Source: Pisolithus tinctorius (lineage: Eukaryota > Basidiomycota > Agaricomycetes > Boletales > Pisolithaceae). Taken from it: 64,000 nt of DNA. The position numbers were made by a program, and so were the translations under genes. This document shows, in pieces, positions 47,095 to 58,298 of the stretch (positions within the stretch are counted from its first letter, which is position 1; each line of letters opens with the position of its first letter). The stretch is from contig JANFAH010000067.1 in NCBI GenBank assembly GCA_024663395.1, forward strand, positions 62,001-126,000, given 5' to 3'. The notes below the pieces were generated by a model. The model did no database searches. It was not told the origin of the DNA and was given only the letters and a program-made list of their open reading frames with translations.

Positions 47095-47620
47095 TGACCT
47101 AGCCCAAAAAGCCATGAAGGATTGGTCTTCTGAACCCTTCACCTCATTCCAAAATGGGGATAAAATTTGGCTAGAAGCTCAGAACTTAAAATGTTCCTAT
47201 GAAAACTGAAAACTCACCCCCAAATGAGAGGGACCCTTTATCATCTCAGACATCCTATCTCTGATAATGTGTTGCCTCACCATTCCCACACAATGGAAGA
47301 TTCACAACATGTTTCATGCTCCCCCCTTATTTCCCTATCACAAAAATGATGTTTACAGTCCAAACTTCCTGGCTCCACCTCCTGACCTAATCAATGAAGA
47401 GGAGGAGTATGAAGTTGAGGTGATAGTTGGACATAAAAGATCTGGCCAAGGACACACCTTCTTAATCAAGTGGAAAGGCTACCCTGTTGGAGATGGTGCA
47501 TTCTGTGCATTACTCTTCATGGAGATTTGTTCCCACAGTAGTGGTTTAACCCCCCAAACTACTGACACTGGTACCCCAGACCATATAGCTCAGTGGTTAG
47601 AGCACCTGGTTAACACCTAG
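47095..47620 (+). pseudogene. 3' end of a gypsy pol gene: integrase tail and chromodomain
   Basis: Remnant of a second gypsy chromovirus, different from the one at 33693. It reads FQNGDKIWLEAQNLKCSYEN, two stops, EGPFIISDILSL, WKIHNMFHAPPLFPYHKNDV, and the chromodomain YEVEVIVGHKRSGQGHTFLI with KWKGYPVGD. The chromodomain breaks off before its usual W-E-P, where a tRNA-like sequence follows. Confidence 0.85.
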
Positions 47621-47651
47621 GAGGTTGCTGGTTCAATCCCAGCTCTGGTCA
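47579..47651 (+). tRNA. tRNA-Val(AAC)-like sequence, perhaps the head of a SINE
   Basis: A 73-nt cloverleaf can be drawn: acceptor stem 6 of 7 pairs (47579-47585 with 47644-47650), D arm GCTC/GAGC, anticodon stem CCTGG/CTAGG around loop TTAACAC (anticodon AAC), T arm GCTGG/CCAGC with loop TTCAATC. Internal box A (TAGCTCAGTGG) and box B (GGTTCAATCCC) fit the RNA polymerase III consensus. There is no intron. Its place directly after a broken chromodomain in a transposon island suggests a tRNA-derived SINE or a stray tRNA copy as much as a working gene. Confidence 0.65.
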
Positions 47652-48452
47652 CATTTTCATCATACCCTTCTTCCAAAAACTCATGGCAAAAGGAAGCACA
47701 CCTTGAACATGCAGATGATACACTCTGCATATAAGAAAGCTTCCCAAAAGACTTTACCTCTCAGAAACAACCCACTTGTCACTCTTCTCTAACTGTCAGA
47801 ACCATCTCTGTCAAAATGCCTCCTTGTCATTACACCTATCCATGTGAAGTTGCTCATTGACACACCCCTTTCACCCATTGCCAACATCAGCCAGCTGGAA
47901 AGTCCATGACAAACCCCTACCAACTTTTCATTGCAGACACTGCTGTCATCAGCACTGTCTATCATGAGGTTGATCAAGACTCCCCTCTTGATCTTGTGTA
48001 CCACACTTCCATCCAAGCACTCTGCCTTGAAGAGTTGTCCCACTACATATGTAAACAGACAAAGCCCTCTTCTGTCCCCCCTAGAACCATCCTAAATGAG
48101 ATTGCTCAGGAACAGTACCTCTGCTTCTCTGCCTTTTTGATGTCCTAGGAGGAGTGGACCTCATCTATAATGTCAGACAGTACCCTGTTCTAGTTGCTCC
48201 CCCACCTCCTGGATCAGTTAGATCCTTGACTGCTACTTCTCCTCCCATTTCCTCCATGTCATTGTCCCCACCAGTGTTGTCATCATCCTCCCTGTCCTCA
48301 AGCTCTCTTAGAAGAGCAGACAGACTGTGTGCTTGCTGCCTCTCTGGCACAAACCCTTAGCCTTGTGAGTCACATAGACCACCTTTGTCACCTTCCAAGG
48401 TTGACCCTACTGAAACTTTTGGTTTGTCTCTCCCAAACAACTTGAGTCAACT
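47652..48452. other. retroelement-derived sequence, no gene recognised
   Basis: Contains short open pieces (47906-48148 with YQLFIADTAVISTVYHEVD; 48154-48360, proline/serine-rich) that may derive from a retroelement polyprotein. Not assignable. Confidence 0.4.
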
Positions 48453-49145
48453 ATGAACTGCATCAAACAGATAGCCTACTTAGGCTTCAATTGCAGCCCA
48501 CTTCCACCTTCCCCTACTCAAGAGGAACTGCAAGCCACTGAACTGTTAACATCTTCTCACCCCCATTATTGCCAGGTCTGTTATACCTGCCATCACATGG
48601 GACATATTCACATCAATTTTTCCCTCTATGAATGCCCTCTGCATCATGCCACCCATCCTGGCCATACTCAGGCCCAATGCCCTGCTATTCACCCTTGTCA
48701 TCTGTTAGGTGAAAGGATCACCACCCCCAGGTTAGTTGATGATCAAACTCTTGGAGGAAGTGAGGACAATGATGAGTATGACTATGACTTCAATGACTCT
48801 GCCATTGCTAACATGACCACAGAGCCATACAGAGGGTGGTTTGAAGTTGGGGAATTCAACCATAGAAAGGGGGTAATGTTGCATTTTGCCTCTTGTTCAC
48901 TTGCTGTATGTCTCATTCTGTTCCATTGGACTATCTTTTTCCTTTCTCAGTCATCTTGCCTTTGTTCCAACAGCCCTTTACTCCCACCACTAGTGTTTCT
49001 CTCTCATACCTCATTGTGTGCACATGTCATCATTGCTCAGCCAATGGCATATTTACCTGCAACATGTGGACACCTCATGGTCTGCTCCTTGTACAGTATA
49101 CAGGTAGTCAGTTCAAGTCCTGGAACTCCAGACTTGAGCTGCTAA
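48453..49145 (+). pseudogene. zinc-finger-containing ORF of a decayed mobile element
   Basis: 230 open codons. The N-terminal part has a Cys/His cluster HYCQVCYTCHHMGHIHINFS followed by YECPLHHATHPGHTQAQCP, reminiscent of CCHC-type zinc knuckles found in repeat-encoded fungal proteins, then an acidic EDNDEYDYDFND stretch. From about codon 145 the sequence turns hydrophobic and runs into repeat sequence similar to 18770-18900, so the true end is probably lost. Confidence 0.45.
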
Positions 49146-50290
49146 ATCAGATGCAGCATTCATCAGAACTTTGCATCAGTGTTGCTAACAAGGACCACTC
49201 TTACTGACATTGACAAATCCTCTGTCATTTACAGAGGTTACTGCAGCTGTTGCTCAGTAGAAACCCATAGTCTGTGACTGAGCCCAACCTATGCCTCAAC
49301 TTTTGTCTTAGTGTAACACCAGCTATGATAAGCAAATAGTAGGTTTTCATTGGGATTCACCACTGGTTCAGACACCTTTCTGTAGTTAAATGTCACAAGT
49401 TTGCATCACATCAATGTATATGAGTAAACACAAGTGTTGTCAACTTCAACCATTCAAATCAGTGAAGACATGGCAGAGATATCCATTTGTGTGTGACAAG
49501 CACCAACATCACACTGATGCAAGACAAGTTGCAATGGAGGTTGAATGTTGAACATGCCTTACAAATTGATGATAAGCAATAGTTCCATACCCAGACTTGC
49601 TACTCTTAATGTTGTGATCATGTACAGACTTTATTCACCTTCAGGCTCCATCAACAGTTTGTTTGCTGGAAATGTCTGAGAATAAAAACTCCATAAATAG
49701 TGAAAATATGGACTTACACATGCGATACTTGATGATGATTTTGATAATAGCTTCACATAAACCATGCACATCACCATTATGGTCATGAAAAGCTGCCTTG
49801 ACAGCTTCTGAAATGGTAGTCTGCATACTGGAGCTGCTGTATTCTTCCACAGCCAATGACAAAACCTCTTGCCAAAGATGGTGCCCATGCTGCATTAAAA
49901 AGTAAGAGTGCTCAGCAACAAGCAAGCATCCTAGGACAGTGAGTACATCTTGTGTAGGCATGGGAAACACTTACCAATGGCATGTTCAGTCATTGACTGG
50001 GCAGTTGGGAACTTCCCCAACAAAGTGGAACCCTTGGGAAGAGCTGGCATTTGGATGGCAGCATTGACCCCAAATTTCGACTTTTATTTTAAATGATGAC
50101 CTCAGAAAAGGGGAGATAGGAAACCAATGCTCACAAGCTAAGAATTGCAATAGCACACAGGTGGCCAATATTGTCACAAGATAGGTGGATGAGAAATGTA
50201 GCCAGTTATGGCATCCATATGGCTGCACACCTCCTACCAAAGAAAGGGTCACACCAAAGGCACCACACAATCATGAGCAATCTAAGCACT
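49146..50290. other. CpG-poor sequence with one unassigned ORF
   Basis: Minus-strand 49970-49641 encodes MFPMPTQDVLTVLGCLLVAE and AVKAAFHDHNGDVHGLCEAI, a protein-like helical stretch that I cannot place and that stops or splices after IIIKYRM. The rest shows nothing recognisable. Confidence 0.4.
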
Positions 50291-50493
50291 CAAACAACCA
50301 TGTAATCACTCACATTCTGCCACATAAGGTGGGTTAGGAGATGCACAAATTTAGAAAACACCAGGGGTAATATGGCAGATTCACCTACCAGCTACAAGTC
50401 AAATGGAACCCAAAGGATGGAAGTGAGGAAATCAACTAAGATCCAACATTTGACTAAATTCACATACATTCTGTAATACCATCAACATGCAAA

Positions 50494-52640
50494 ATGGAAG
50501 GATGCCACTGAGCAGACATCCAGCTAAACATGCCATGAGATCACTCACCCCCTGACATGCCATCAACACCAAGAGTGCAAGTGAGGCCATTCACCAGACA
50601 TCCAGCTACACATGCCATGAAATCACTCACATCCTGTCATGCCACCAACATCAAGATTGCAAGTGAGGCCATTGAGCAGACATCCAGTTAAACATGCTGT
50701 GAGATCACTCACCCCCTGTCATGTGACCAAGACCAAGAGTACAAGTAAGGTCATGAGCAGACATCCAGCCAAGCATGCCATGAAATCACTCACATACTGT
50801 CATGCCACCAACATCAAGAGTGCAAGTGAGGCCATTGAGCAGGCACCCAACCAAACTTGCCATGAAATCACTCACCAGCTGTCATGCCACCAACATCAAG
50901 AGTGCAAGTGAGACCATTGAGCACACAACCAGCTAAACATGCCATGAGATCACTCACATCCTGTCATACCACCAACACCAAGAGTGCAAGTGAGGCCATT
51001 GAGCAGACATACAGCTACACATGCCATGAGATCACTCACTTGCTGTCAGACCACCAACATCCAGAGTAGAAGTGAGGCCATTGAGCAGACATCCAGCCAA
51101 ACATGCCACAAAATCACTCACTTGCTGTCAGGTGACCAACACCAAGAGTGCAAGTGAGGCTATTGAGCAGACAGCCAGCTAAACATGCCATGAAATCACT
51201 CACCAGCTGTCATGCCACCAACATCAAGAGTGCAAGTGAGACCATTGAGCACATAACCAGCTAAACATGCCATGAAATCACTCACATCCTGTCATACCAC
51301 CAACACCAAGAGTGCAAGTGAGGCCATTGAGCAGACATACAACTACACATGCCATGAGATCACTCACTTGCTGTCAGACCACCAACATCCAGAGTATAAG
51401 TGAGGCCATTGAGCAGACATCTAGCTAAACATGCTATGAAATCACTCACCCACTGTCATGCCACCAATATCAAGAGTGCAAGTGAGGCTATTGAGCAGGC
51501 ACCCAGCTAACCATGCCATGACATCACTCACATACTGTCACTCCACCAACACCAAGATTGCAAGTGAGGCCACTGAGCAGATATCCAGCCAAACATGCCA
51601 TGAAATCACTCACATACTGTCATGCCACCAACATCAAGAATGTAAGTGAGGCCATTGAGCAGATTTCAGCTAAACATGCCATGAATCACTCACACCCTGT
51701 CATTCCATGAACATCAGGAGTGCAAGTGAGGCCATTGAGCAGGCACCCAACCAAACTTGCCATGAAATCACTCACCCACTGTCATGCCACCAACATCAAG
51801 AATGCAAGTGAGGCCATTGAGCAGACACCTAGCTAAACATGCCATGAAATCACTCACATCCTGTCATGCCACCAACATCAAAAGTGCAGATGAGGCCATT
51901 AGACAGACATCCAGCTAAATGTGCCATGAGATCACTCACTTGCTGTCATACCACCAACATCCAGAGTACAAGTGAGGCCATTGAGCAGACATCCAGCTAC
52001 ACACAGCATTGAATCACTCACATCCTATCATGCCACAAACATCAGGAGTGCAAGTGAGGCCATTGAGCAAACATCTAGCTAAACATGCCATGAAATCACT
52101 CACTTGCTGTCATGCCACCAACACAAAGAGTGCAAGTGAGGCCATTGAGCAGTCATCCAGCTAAACATGCCATGAAATCACTCACTTTCTGTCATACCAC
52201 CAATATAAGGGGTGCAAGTAAGGCCATTGAGCAGACATCCAGCTAAACACACCATGAAATCACTCACCAGCTGTCATGCCACCAACATCAAGAGTGCAAG
52301 TGAGGCCATTGAGCAGACATCCAACCAAACATGCTGTGAAATCACTCACCCCCTGTCATGCCACCAACATCAAGATTTCAAGTGAGGCCATTGAGCAGAC
52401 ATCCAGCTGAACATGCCATGAAACCACTCACCCGCTGCCATGCCACCAACATCAAGAGTGTAAGTGAGTCCATTGAGCAGACATCCAGCTAAACATGCCA
52501 CAAAACTGCTCACCCGCTGTCATGCCACCAACATCAAGAGTGCAAGTGCCATTGAGTGGACATCTAACTAACCATGGCATGAAATCACTCACATACTGCC
52601 ATGTCACCCACCCAGGAGCATGAATGAGCCCAGTCACCAA
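50494..52640. repeat. minisatellite, 82-bp unit, about 26 copies
   Basis: Unit consensus reads GCAAGTGAGGCCATTGAGCA, then GACATCCAGCTAAACATGCC, ATGAAATCACTCACATCCTG, TCATGCCACCAACATCAAGA and GT. About 26 head-to-tail copies diverge by substitutions, with a few small indels (for example a shortened unit near 52540). Degenerate copies extend to about 50290 on the left and 52680 on the right. Higher-order similarity is visible: the units near 50880-51070 and 51195-51390 share the same private variants (ACCAGCTGTCATGCC, GACCATTGAGCACA), so a block was duplicated. The unit length is not a multiple of three, so it does not encode a repeat protein. Confidence 0.93.
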
Positions 52641-52680
52641 ACCCAGCATGAGCATGCCATTAATTACTCACCACCTGTTA

Positions 52681-53049
52681 ATATATACAAGGAAACACCA
52701 AATGGGAGCATCATTGACTCCATATGTTAGAAGAATTTGATCACCTACCCTACAATTTGGAAACCATTTCAGCAGATCATATTCAAGCTCTTTTGCAGCC
52801 ACTTGCAATCTGCCCACAAAACCTAATTCCATTCTGCTTCTCAATGTCCTTCAGAAGATCAGTACCTGTGACCAAGCACACTTGCTTAACTTACTCATGC
52901 ACAGCATATTGAACACATAGTGCAATACTTGACTGCTGTGTTGATATAAGTAACCTTTGTAAACCTTCCTCATTCAATACATTTGCTGTGCACTGCATCA
53001 AAGCACTGCAGTCTGCACTCTCTTGATGCATCTCTGTGACCAGAAATTT
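52681..53049. other. CpG-poor intergenic sequence
   Basis: Short ORF 52724-52912 only; nothing recognised. Confidence 0.4.
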
Positions 53050-54239
53050 CTAGTAGCAATATCTCTGAGTGATGAAATACCCACTCTGAAGTGACACATA
53101 TCCTTTAGGTGGAAATTTGCACTTGCCAAGCTCATGTTTTATGTGTGCAAGCCACTTTTCCAACAATTCCCTTTCCTTTTCTACAATCTTTTCCTGTGCT
53201 CCTTCTATCTCCCAACCTTGATCTTCAAGTTCTTCAATTGCATCCAGATTCAGGGTATCCACCTTTGTCAACAACACTATTACAGGAACTAGACAGATTT
53301 TTAGTTACATGACAGCCAACTGAGCAAAAGAATTCACCATGTCCTGTGTCACACTCATTGAAGAATTTCAGCTCAGCAGCAGTTACTGTCCTGCAGCTCT
53401 CAGACATGGGGATGCAAAACCTACATGCTGTTGCCTTAGATTGTAGTTACTCATAATGTATTCCTTACCAGATGACATGGATTCGTTCATTCACCCTCGG
53501 TGTGGCTGCATGGTTAACCACGAAGTCCTTCATCTGGTCAAACTCTTCTGCAGCCCCTGCTTCGAACCCACAAGAATCGTGGAACACAAAGCCTGGGTTA
53601 CTCTGAAACATGAGTTCATTCTCAATATTATGGTAGCCACGCTGGGAGCATGCAGCGTCAATATGAATTTCCAAAACTCAACGCGGCATCTCACTGCCGA
53701 TGTGCCTTGCACGACAGAACCGTCGATCTGAAATTGTTAACTTGGTTTCACCAACCCTATAGGACTATACCTTGTTTCCTTTCGCATCGAAGATCTCTGG
53801 TTTTTCGGTAGAGTTGCAGACTCTTTGAAGGACGGTGGTTTTCCCGGCATTCGCTCTGCCCATGACCAGAACTCGAAAACGCTTAATGTTTTTCATGTAT
53901 TCTTGAGCCATCTTGGAATCAAGGCGGTAAGCTGGTCCAGAAGACGTAGTTGCTGTGACTCTGCATTAGACAATTTACATTTCACGAAGAGCAACAATCT
54001 CACACCTTGCGGAGTAGCTTCAATCTGAGGGGGGCATGGATTCGCCGCATCACCAACAAGATCGCTAGGTTCTGCGTCTCCATATCAAGTATGTCATATT
54101 TCGTAGGCTAGAACAATATCATACCTGCAGTCGTAGCTTCAGTTGCAGCAGGAGCTAAATTACTTGGGTCGCTTTGGCGGGAGCGATGAGAATCACTGCC
54201 AAGCGACTTTAACCACTTTTTGATACGACCAGAAGCCAT
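53050..54239 (-). CDS. G-domain (P-loop GTPase) protein, 3' part eroded
   Basis: Member of the G-domain-containing family expanded in mushroom-forming fungi. Start MASGRIKKWLKSLGSDSHRS (ATG 54239-54237). After one or two introns, AYRLDSKMAQEYMKNIKRFR leads into the P-loop VLVMGRANAGKTTVLQRVC (G1). The next exon has NIENELMFQSNPGFVFHDSC with GFEAGA (G3-like DxxG region) and FVVNHAATPRVNERIHVIW. Beyond a GTAAGG intron start near 53465, the sequence lies in the CpG-poor island but still shows TAAELKFFNECDTG and LTKVDTLNLDAIEEL (TKxD, G4), then a coiled-coil-like tail to 53050. The segment between FFNECDTG and LTKVD looks disturbed. Such proteins are of unknown function, and STAND-like signalling roles are only suggested. 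Whether it still makes a full protein is doubtful. Confidence 0.7.
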
Positions 54240-55237
54240 GTGAACGTAAGATACGATTCTGTGTACTTCAAAGCGCAGAGGTTAAGGCGTGAGTAGGATC
54301 AGCATAAAGCCCGTCGTCGTGGTATCGACTCGCAGCAAGAGGGCACCTATCTCCTTGCACTTATGCATGTAATTACGTAAAGCCTGACGATGTTCTCCTC
54401 CACGATCATAGCCTCAATTCCTTCGCAAGGCAAATATAAAAATCTCTCAGCATGTCTACTATACTCCGATATCCAACATCCAACAGACTCTTAAGAAAAA
54501 TGGATGCCCAAACTGCGAAGAAATCATGCGGGCTGTCGTTTTACGCTGAACACGATAACGCGCGAAACTAATGTGATACAACACATGTTTGTTGTTTCTT
54601 CCTGTTCACGAGACCTCAAACATCCTTACTTTTTATGCCTCACTTCGTGCAACAGATAAAGGGGTCTGCGGACAGCACATCCGTTTACACCACCATCTAC
54701 TTTGATGGAATTACCTCATCATTTACCCTGAGTTGAGTTGGGTAGCACGATAGCAGTGAACGGGTGAGTCTTCTTTGCCTCTTGGTTTGCTCCCTAGCGT
54801 TAACTGTTGACAATTTGATTTTCTTCGGTGTCGAAAAGCGAAATGTATGCTGTCAAAGTCGAATGTCGAGTTCCGGAAGATGTAGAAGCAGAGCTTCAGA
54901 GTCGTGGTATCAATCGATCGAGCAACCAGACAGATCAGGACTAGTTCGCAATCATACACACCCCTCGTTTTATCCCAACCTCGTCTTTCCCTTTGCAATC
55001 AGATTGACTCCGCTTTGTCAGAGTTGTATTGCTATGCTACGTATGGCGTCTCATTCGCTGCTCATGCTGTTACAGGTCATTGTGGAGTGTGGCTTCCTGC
55101 TCCCGTTCGAGGTGCACATGTATATTAATATGGGAGTTTCGAGCCCCCTACAACTCTCCGGTTGTCTCTGTTCTTCTCAAAGGTAACCTGACTGACCAGC
55201 ATGCACTGATGATGCGTACACCACATCATCCACAACC
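54240..55237. other. intergenic, no gene recognised
   Basis: CpG content is normal again. A short plus-strand reading frame (54841-54941, MYAVKVECRVPEDVEAELQS) looks protein-like but stops after about 33 codons, and I could not extend it by splicing. The rest is unassigned. Confidence 0.4.
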
Positions 55238-57948
55238 CTATGCACGAGATATCTCCCCAATCTCCTTATTAAAGCCCTTTGTCATTCCCTCGAAACCTTG
55301 TACGAGGTCAGAGAGGCTTTCCTTGTGCTCGCGCGATCGTACATGCATCGATTGACTGTCCAAAATCTGAGCGCCGGAGGATGTTACGGGTACGTTTGTC
55401 TGATTGGCAGATACCGTCCGAAGCCTTTGTAAGTCAGCGTAGGAGCCGTGCCGGCTACGAGGTTTCCCCCGGAACGCGTCTTCATAGGCAGGAATGAAAT
55501 TGATGACGTGGTCATAATCCCAATGGTCCTCCTCTTCTGATTCGTCAGGAGTTTGGGGCCCGCTAGCTGGCGTGCTTCCCCTCCATGCAGTGGTGCCGCG
55601 TTTCGCGGTGCGGCTCCATCCAAATAATCTTTCGTCTAGCCAAGTCTGGAAAGTGTGAGTCGCATCCGATATTTGCGAAGCCGGTAAGATCCTACCATTG
55701 GATGGATAAGAAGGTTTCCTTGTGCATCTACCTGACCGACACTGCTCTTCCGGCGCCAAACTCCTGGGTCACCGTTACCAGCTGAAGGAGGAGCACTGGC
55801 TGGAACTAAAATGCGGAACTTTCTCTTACGTTTGACGAGTGGACAGCTGCGAGGGAAAGGCAAAACTCACTTTGTCGAAATCATCGTAAAGTTTCGGTCC
55901 AAATTCGTTGATAACGTCCGCGACTTCGTTTGAGAGTCGCATTCTCATTTCCTTTACTTTGTCAAGATCTCGTTGATGTCCAGGACCGAGGGCAAGGATA
56001 AGTGGCCTAAGCGACCTGTAAAGACGAAGATGAGCCCAGATCTGAAAGCTAGAGAGATATGCACTTACTTGAAAACGTCCATCCCAGCCTCACCAAATTT
56101 AAGAGCTGCATAGTTCATAACAGGTAGCGCAAAGGTGACAAGGAGGGGCGCGCATAGCCGTACACTTAGAGGAGCCTGAATTTTCACGGCGATTGCTATC
56201 GCAAGGACTGCGTAAAGCGTGTACAAAAGGGGAGCCGCACCAAGGCAGATCAGGACTTTCCAGGTCGCAAGCACATCTCGACCTGCGATTTTGACGACGG
56301 AAGCTGCGAGTGCCTCTGATATCGCCAAGTCAGCTATTACATCTATCCACGTCCGTCTTTTTCGTACCTTTAGCCTTCCGTCTGGAAATCACGGAGACCA
56401 GAACAATCACAGGACCATTCAATATCGTTCCGGGCAGTGCCAGAACTGCCCAAACCATCAAGATGCCCAGACGATACAACAGAAGACTCAAGGTTTTCCA
56501 AGTCGCTTTCTTCGCCTGTGGTACCTTGCCGTGGTCCTCAGTCTCGCTGAACTACTCAGACCGTGATGTTTGACCTACCTGGTGATCTCGCAACCCAAGG
56601 TCCCGAAGAAGTCGATTGTATTTCAATACATCAGCTTTCAGATTTTGTATGCGTGGTTCATCCTTGAAATGAGTATAACCTTCCAAGAAACGGCGGTTGA
56701 GCTCGACCACCTGTCCCAACGTAAAGTGCTGCCCCGGTGTTTTGTAAAGGCGCCGAGCTGCTTGTATTAACTACGCTACAGGTGTGAGCGGGAAATTGAC
56801 ACTAACGACGAAGCACTGCACCATAAGAGTGTCATAATCAGGTGCCCTTACTGTTACGGTCTTCAGACCGTCGTAAGTGAGATCCAGAAGCTTTGACACT
56901 GCTTCACGCTTGCTTGATCCGCCCTGCTTGAACATTTCCACTAATTCTTCCGGTACATCGAGCGCACTTCCGAATTCCACGACGGCTCGCGATCGGAATC
57001 GATGGGCATGGAAATAGTACAGACCGACGGGCACGATCTTGACTTTCATACTTGGATCATTTGCCATCGCCCCAAGTGCCATTAAGGATACACCCGCTTT
57101 CAGAGGAAGCAGGTCAGTTCTGTCGTGGCTGCCACCTGTAACGCGTGGTCAACTAGGAACGGAGCGCATATAACGCGTTCAAAACCTTCAGGAAAAATTC
57201 CGATACAACCACCTTCCTTCAGTCGTTGGTAGACTCCACGATACATTTCCTGCTGGTCAATGAAAGGTAGAATTTTGAACGGAAGGCCCCTTTTCCCTTT
57301 TGCCTCTGTTTCCGCCAACTTCTCTCGTACACAGGCGGTTCCCTTGCCTGTTTCACTTCCAAATTCTCTCTTAAGGCGCAACTCGGTGTCTGATATGACC
57401 TCGAGGACTTCCGCAACGACCGAGTTCACGGACTTGGGCAACATAATTTGCATCTTAGGAGAGAATTCTGACTTGAAACGAGTTCCCTCTCCAAGTACTA
57501 GGCAGGGGTCATCGGATGAAAGATAAACCAGCCCAGTTCCAGGTTTGGCCTCGTCTATAGCTCGAACCACGGGTACTATGCAAGAGTCGGAATGCAGACT
57601 GGTCGTTGAAGGTCTGAAAACGCACTGCAATTGTCCGTTTGTCGGGCAAGGAAACCGACTGCTTTACGTTTCAGGCTCTTGGCAGCAGTCAAGTACTGAA
57701 CACGACGGCGTGTTTCTCGGTACACCTCTAGGCTTAGGAGGACACCGTCAAGGAACTAAGCATACAACGTCAGTCTATACGGGATGTCAAAGAGCTATAC
57801 GTACTTGGTTGTGGTGGGGTGCAGCGGCAAATATGACCGGTCCATCCCGAGGAATATTGAAGGCACCTCTTGGACGTACTTCCCTGAAGAATATTTGGGC
57901 AACTATTCTCCAAAACATCAGCGCAGTTTCATAAGTAACGGTAGACAT
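55238..57948 (-). CDS. SCT1: glycerol-3-phosphate / DHAP O-acyltransferase (GAT1/SCT1 type)
   Basis: Catalyses the first acylation of glycerolipid synthesis in the ER. Start MSTVTYETALMFWRIVAQIF (ATG 57948-57946). Acyltransferase motifs: GPVIFAAAPHHNQ|FLDG, an H-x4-D motif split by an intron near 57800; IPVVRAIDEAKPGTG; LPFKILPFIDQQEMYRGVYQ; GGCIGIFPEG|GSHDRTDLLP split by an intron near 57170; VKIVPVGLYYFHAHRFRSRA. A later exon (about 56766-56570) has YKTPGQHFTLGQVVELNRRF, then the C-terminal transmembrane block (LYRLGILMVWAVLALPGTIL, LICLGAAPLLYTLYAVLAIA, PLLVTFALPVMNY), a MRMRLSNEVADVINEFGPKL region and an acidic/serine-rich tail ending at 55238. About eight to ten exons, roughly 750 residues, as in yeast Gat1/Gat2. 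The last two exon joins (55640-55860) are not fixed. Confidence 0.9.
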
Positions 57949-58298
57949 TTCGGAAGGTGGTATGGTGGTACACGGAAACGGGCAGTGGAAACAACCCGGA
58001 ACTTCATGCTAATACAATTGGTTGGGGACAGGCGAACCCCACTGAGTTGATGGCAGCTAAGCGCCGTGTGGCCAGAGCGCAGCATTCTTTTTGTTCCAGT
58101 CCGAGGAGCGGGTTGCCTGGGCTGTGCACAGCCACTGCAATATTGGGCAGACTCTCCAATCAACCCGCTTATGTATTGGCACTTGCAAGTCTCCAATAGT
58201 ACTATTCGGCCATGGACCAACTGAAGACCGTAAAGTGACTTACACCATGATTGCCCAGACACTTTTCCAACGTTCTCACACTCTGACATCGTCCACAG
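57949..58298. promoter_or_regulatory. divergent upstream region (acyltransferase / SMARCD)
   Basis: About 350 bp between the acyltransferase start and the first clearly coding SMARCD exon. It probably contains both promoters and a short first SMARCD exon that I could not define. Confidence 0.4.

Larger units (their letters stand above)
17740..53480. other. CpG-depleted transposable-element island
   Basis: From about 17740 to 53480 the dinucleotide CG almost disappears, while both flanks have it at ordinary frequency. TG and CA are abundant instead, which is the footprint expected from methylation of CpG and deamination. The region holds every transposable element of the window except the Harbinger copy at 63573. 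CpGs that remain are concentrated in the gypsy element, the copia element and parts of the Harbinger element, which are the youngest layers. Exact dinucleotide counts were not computed. Confidence 0.85.

Noticed and set aside
50639..51649. ORFs of 60-90 codons across the minisatellite (MPPTSR..QVRPLS type)
   Set aside because: They arise because one frame of the 82-bp unit is briefly open; the unit is not a multiple of three and frames do not persist.
50494..52640. Regular repeats resembling a CRISPR array
   Set aside because: Whole 82-bp units repeat head to tail without unique spacers, no cas genes are present, and the host is a fungus; it is a minisatellite.
54764..55186. 140-codon plus-strand ORF
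   Set aside because: Composition is unlike a real protein, no family resemblance, and an alternative frame in the same place is broken by stops.
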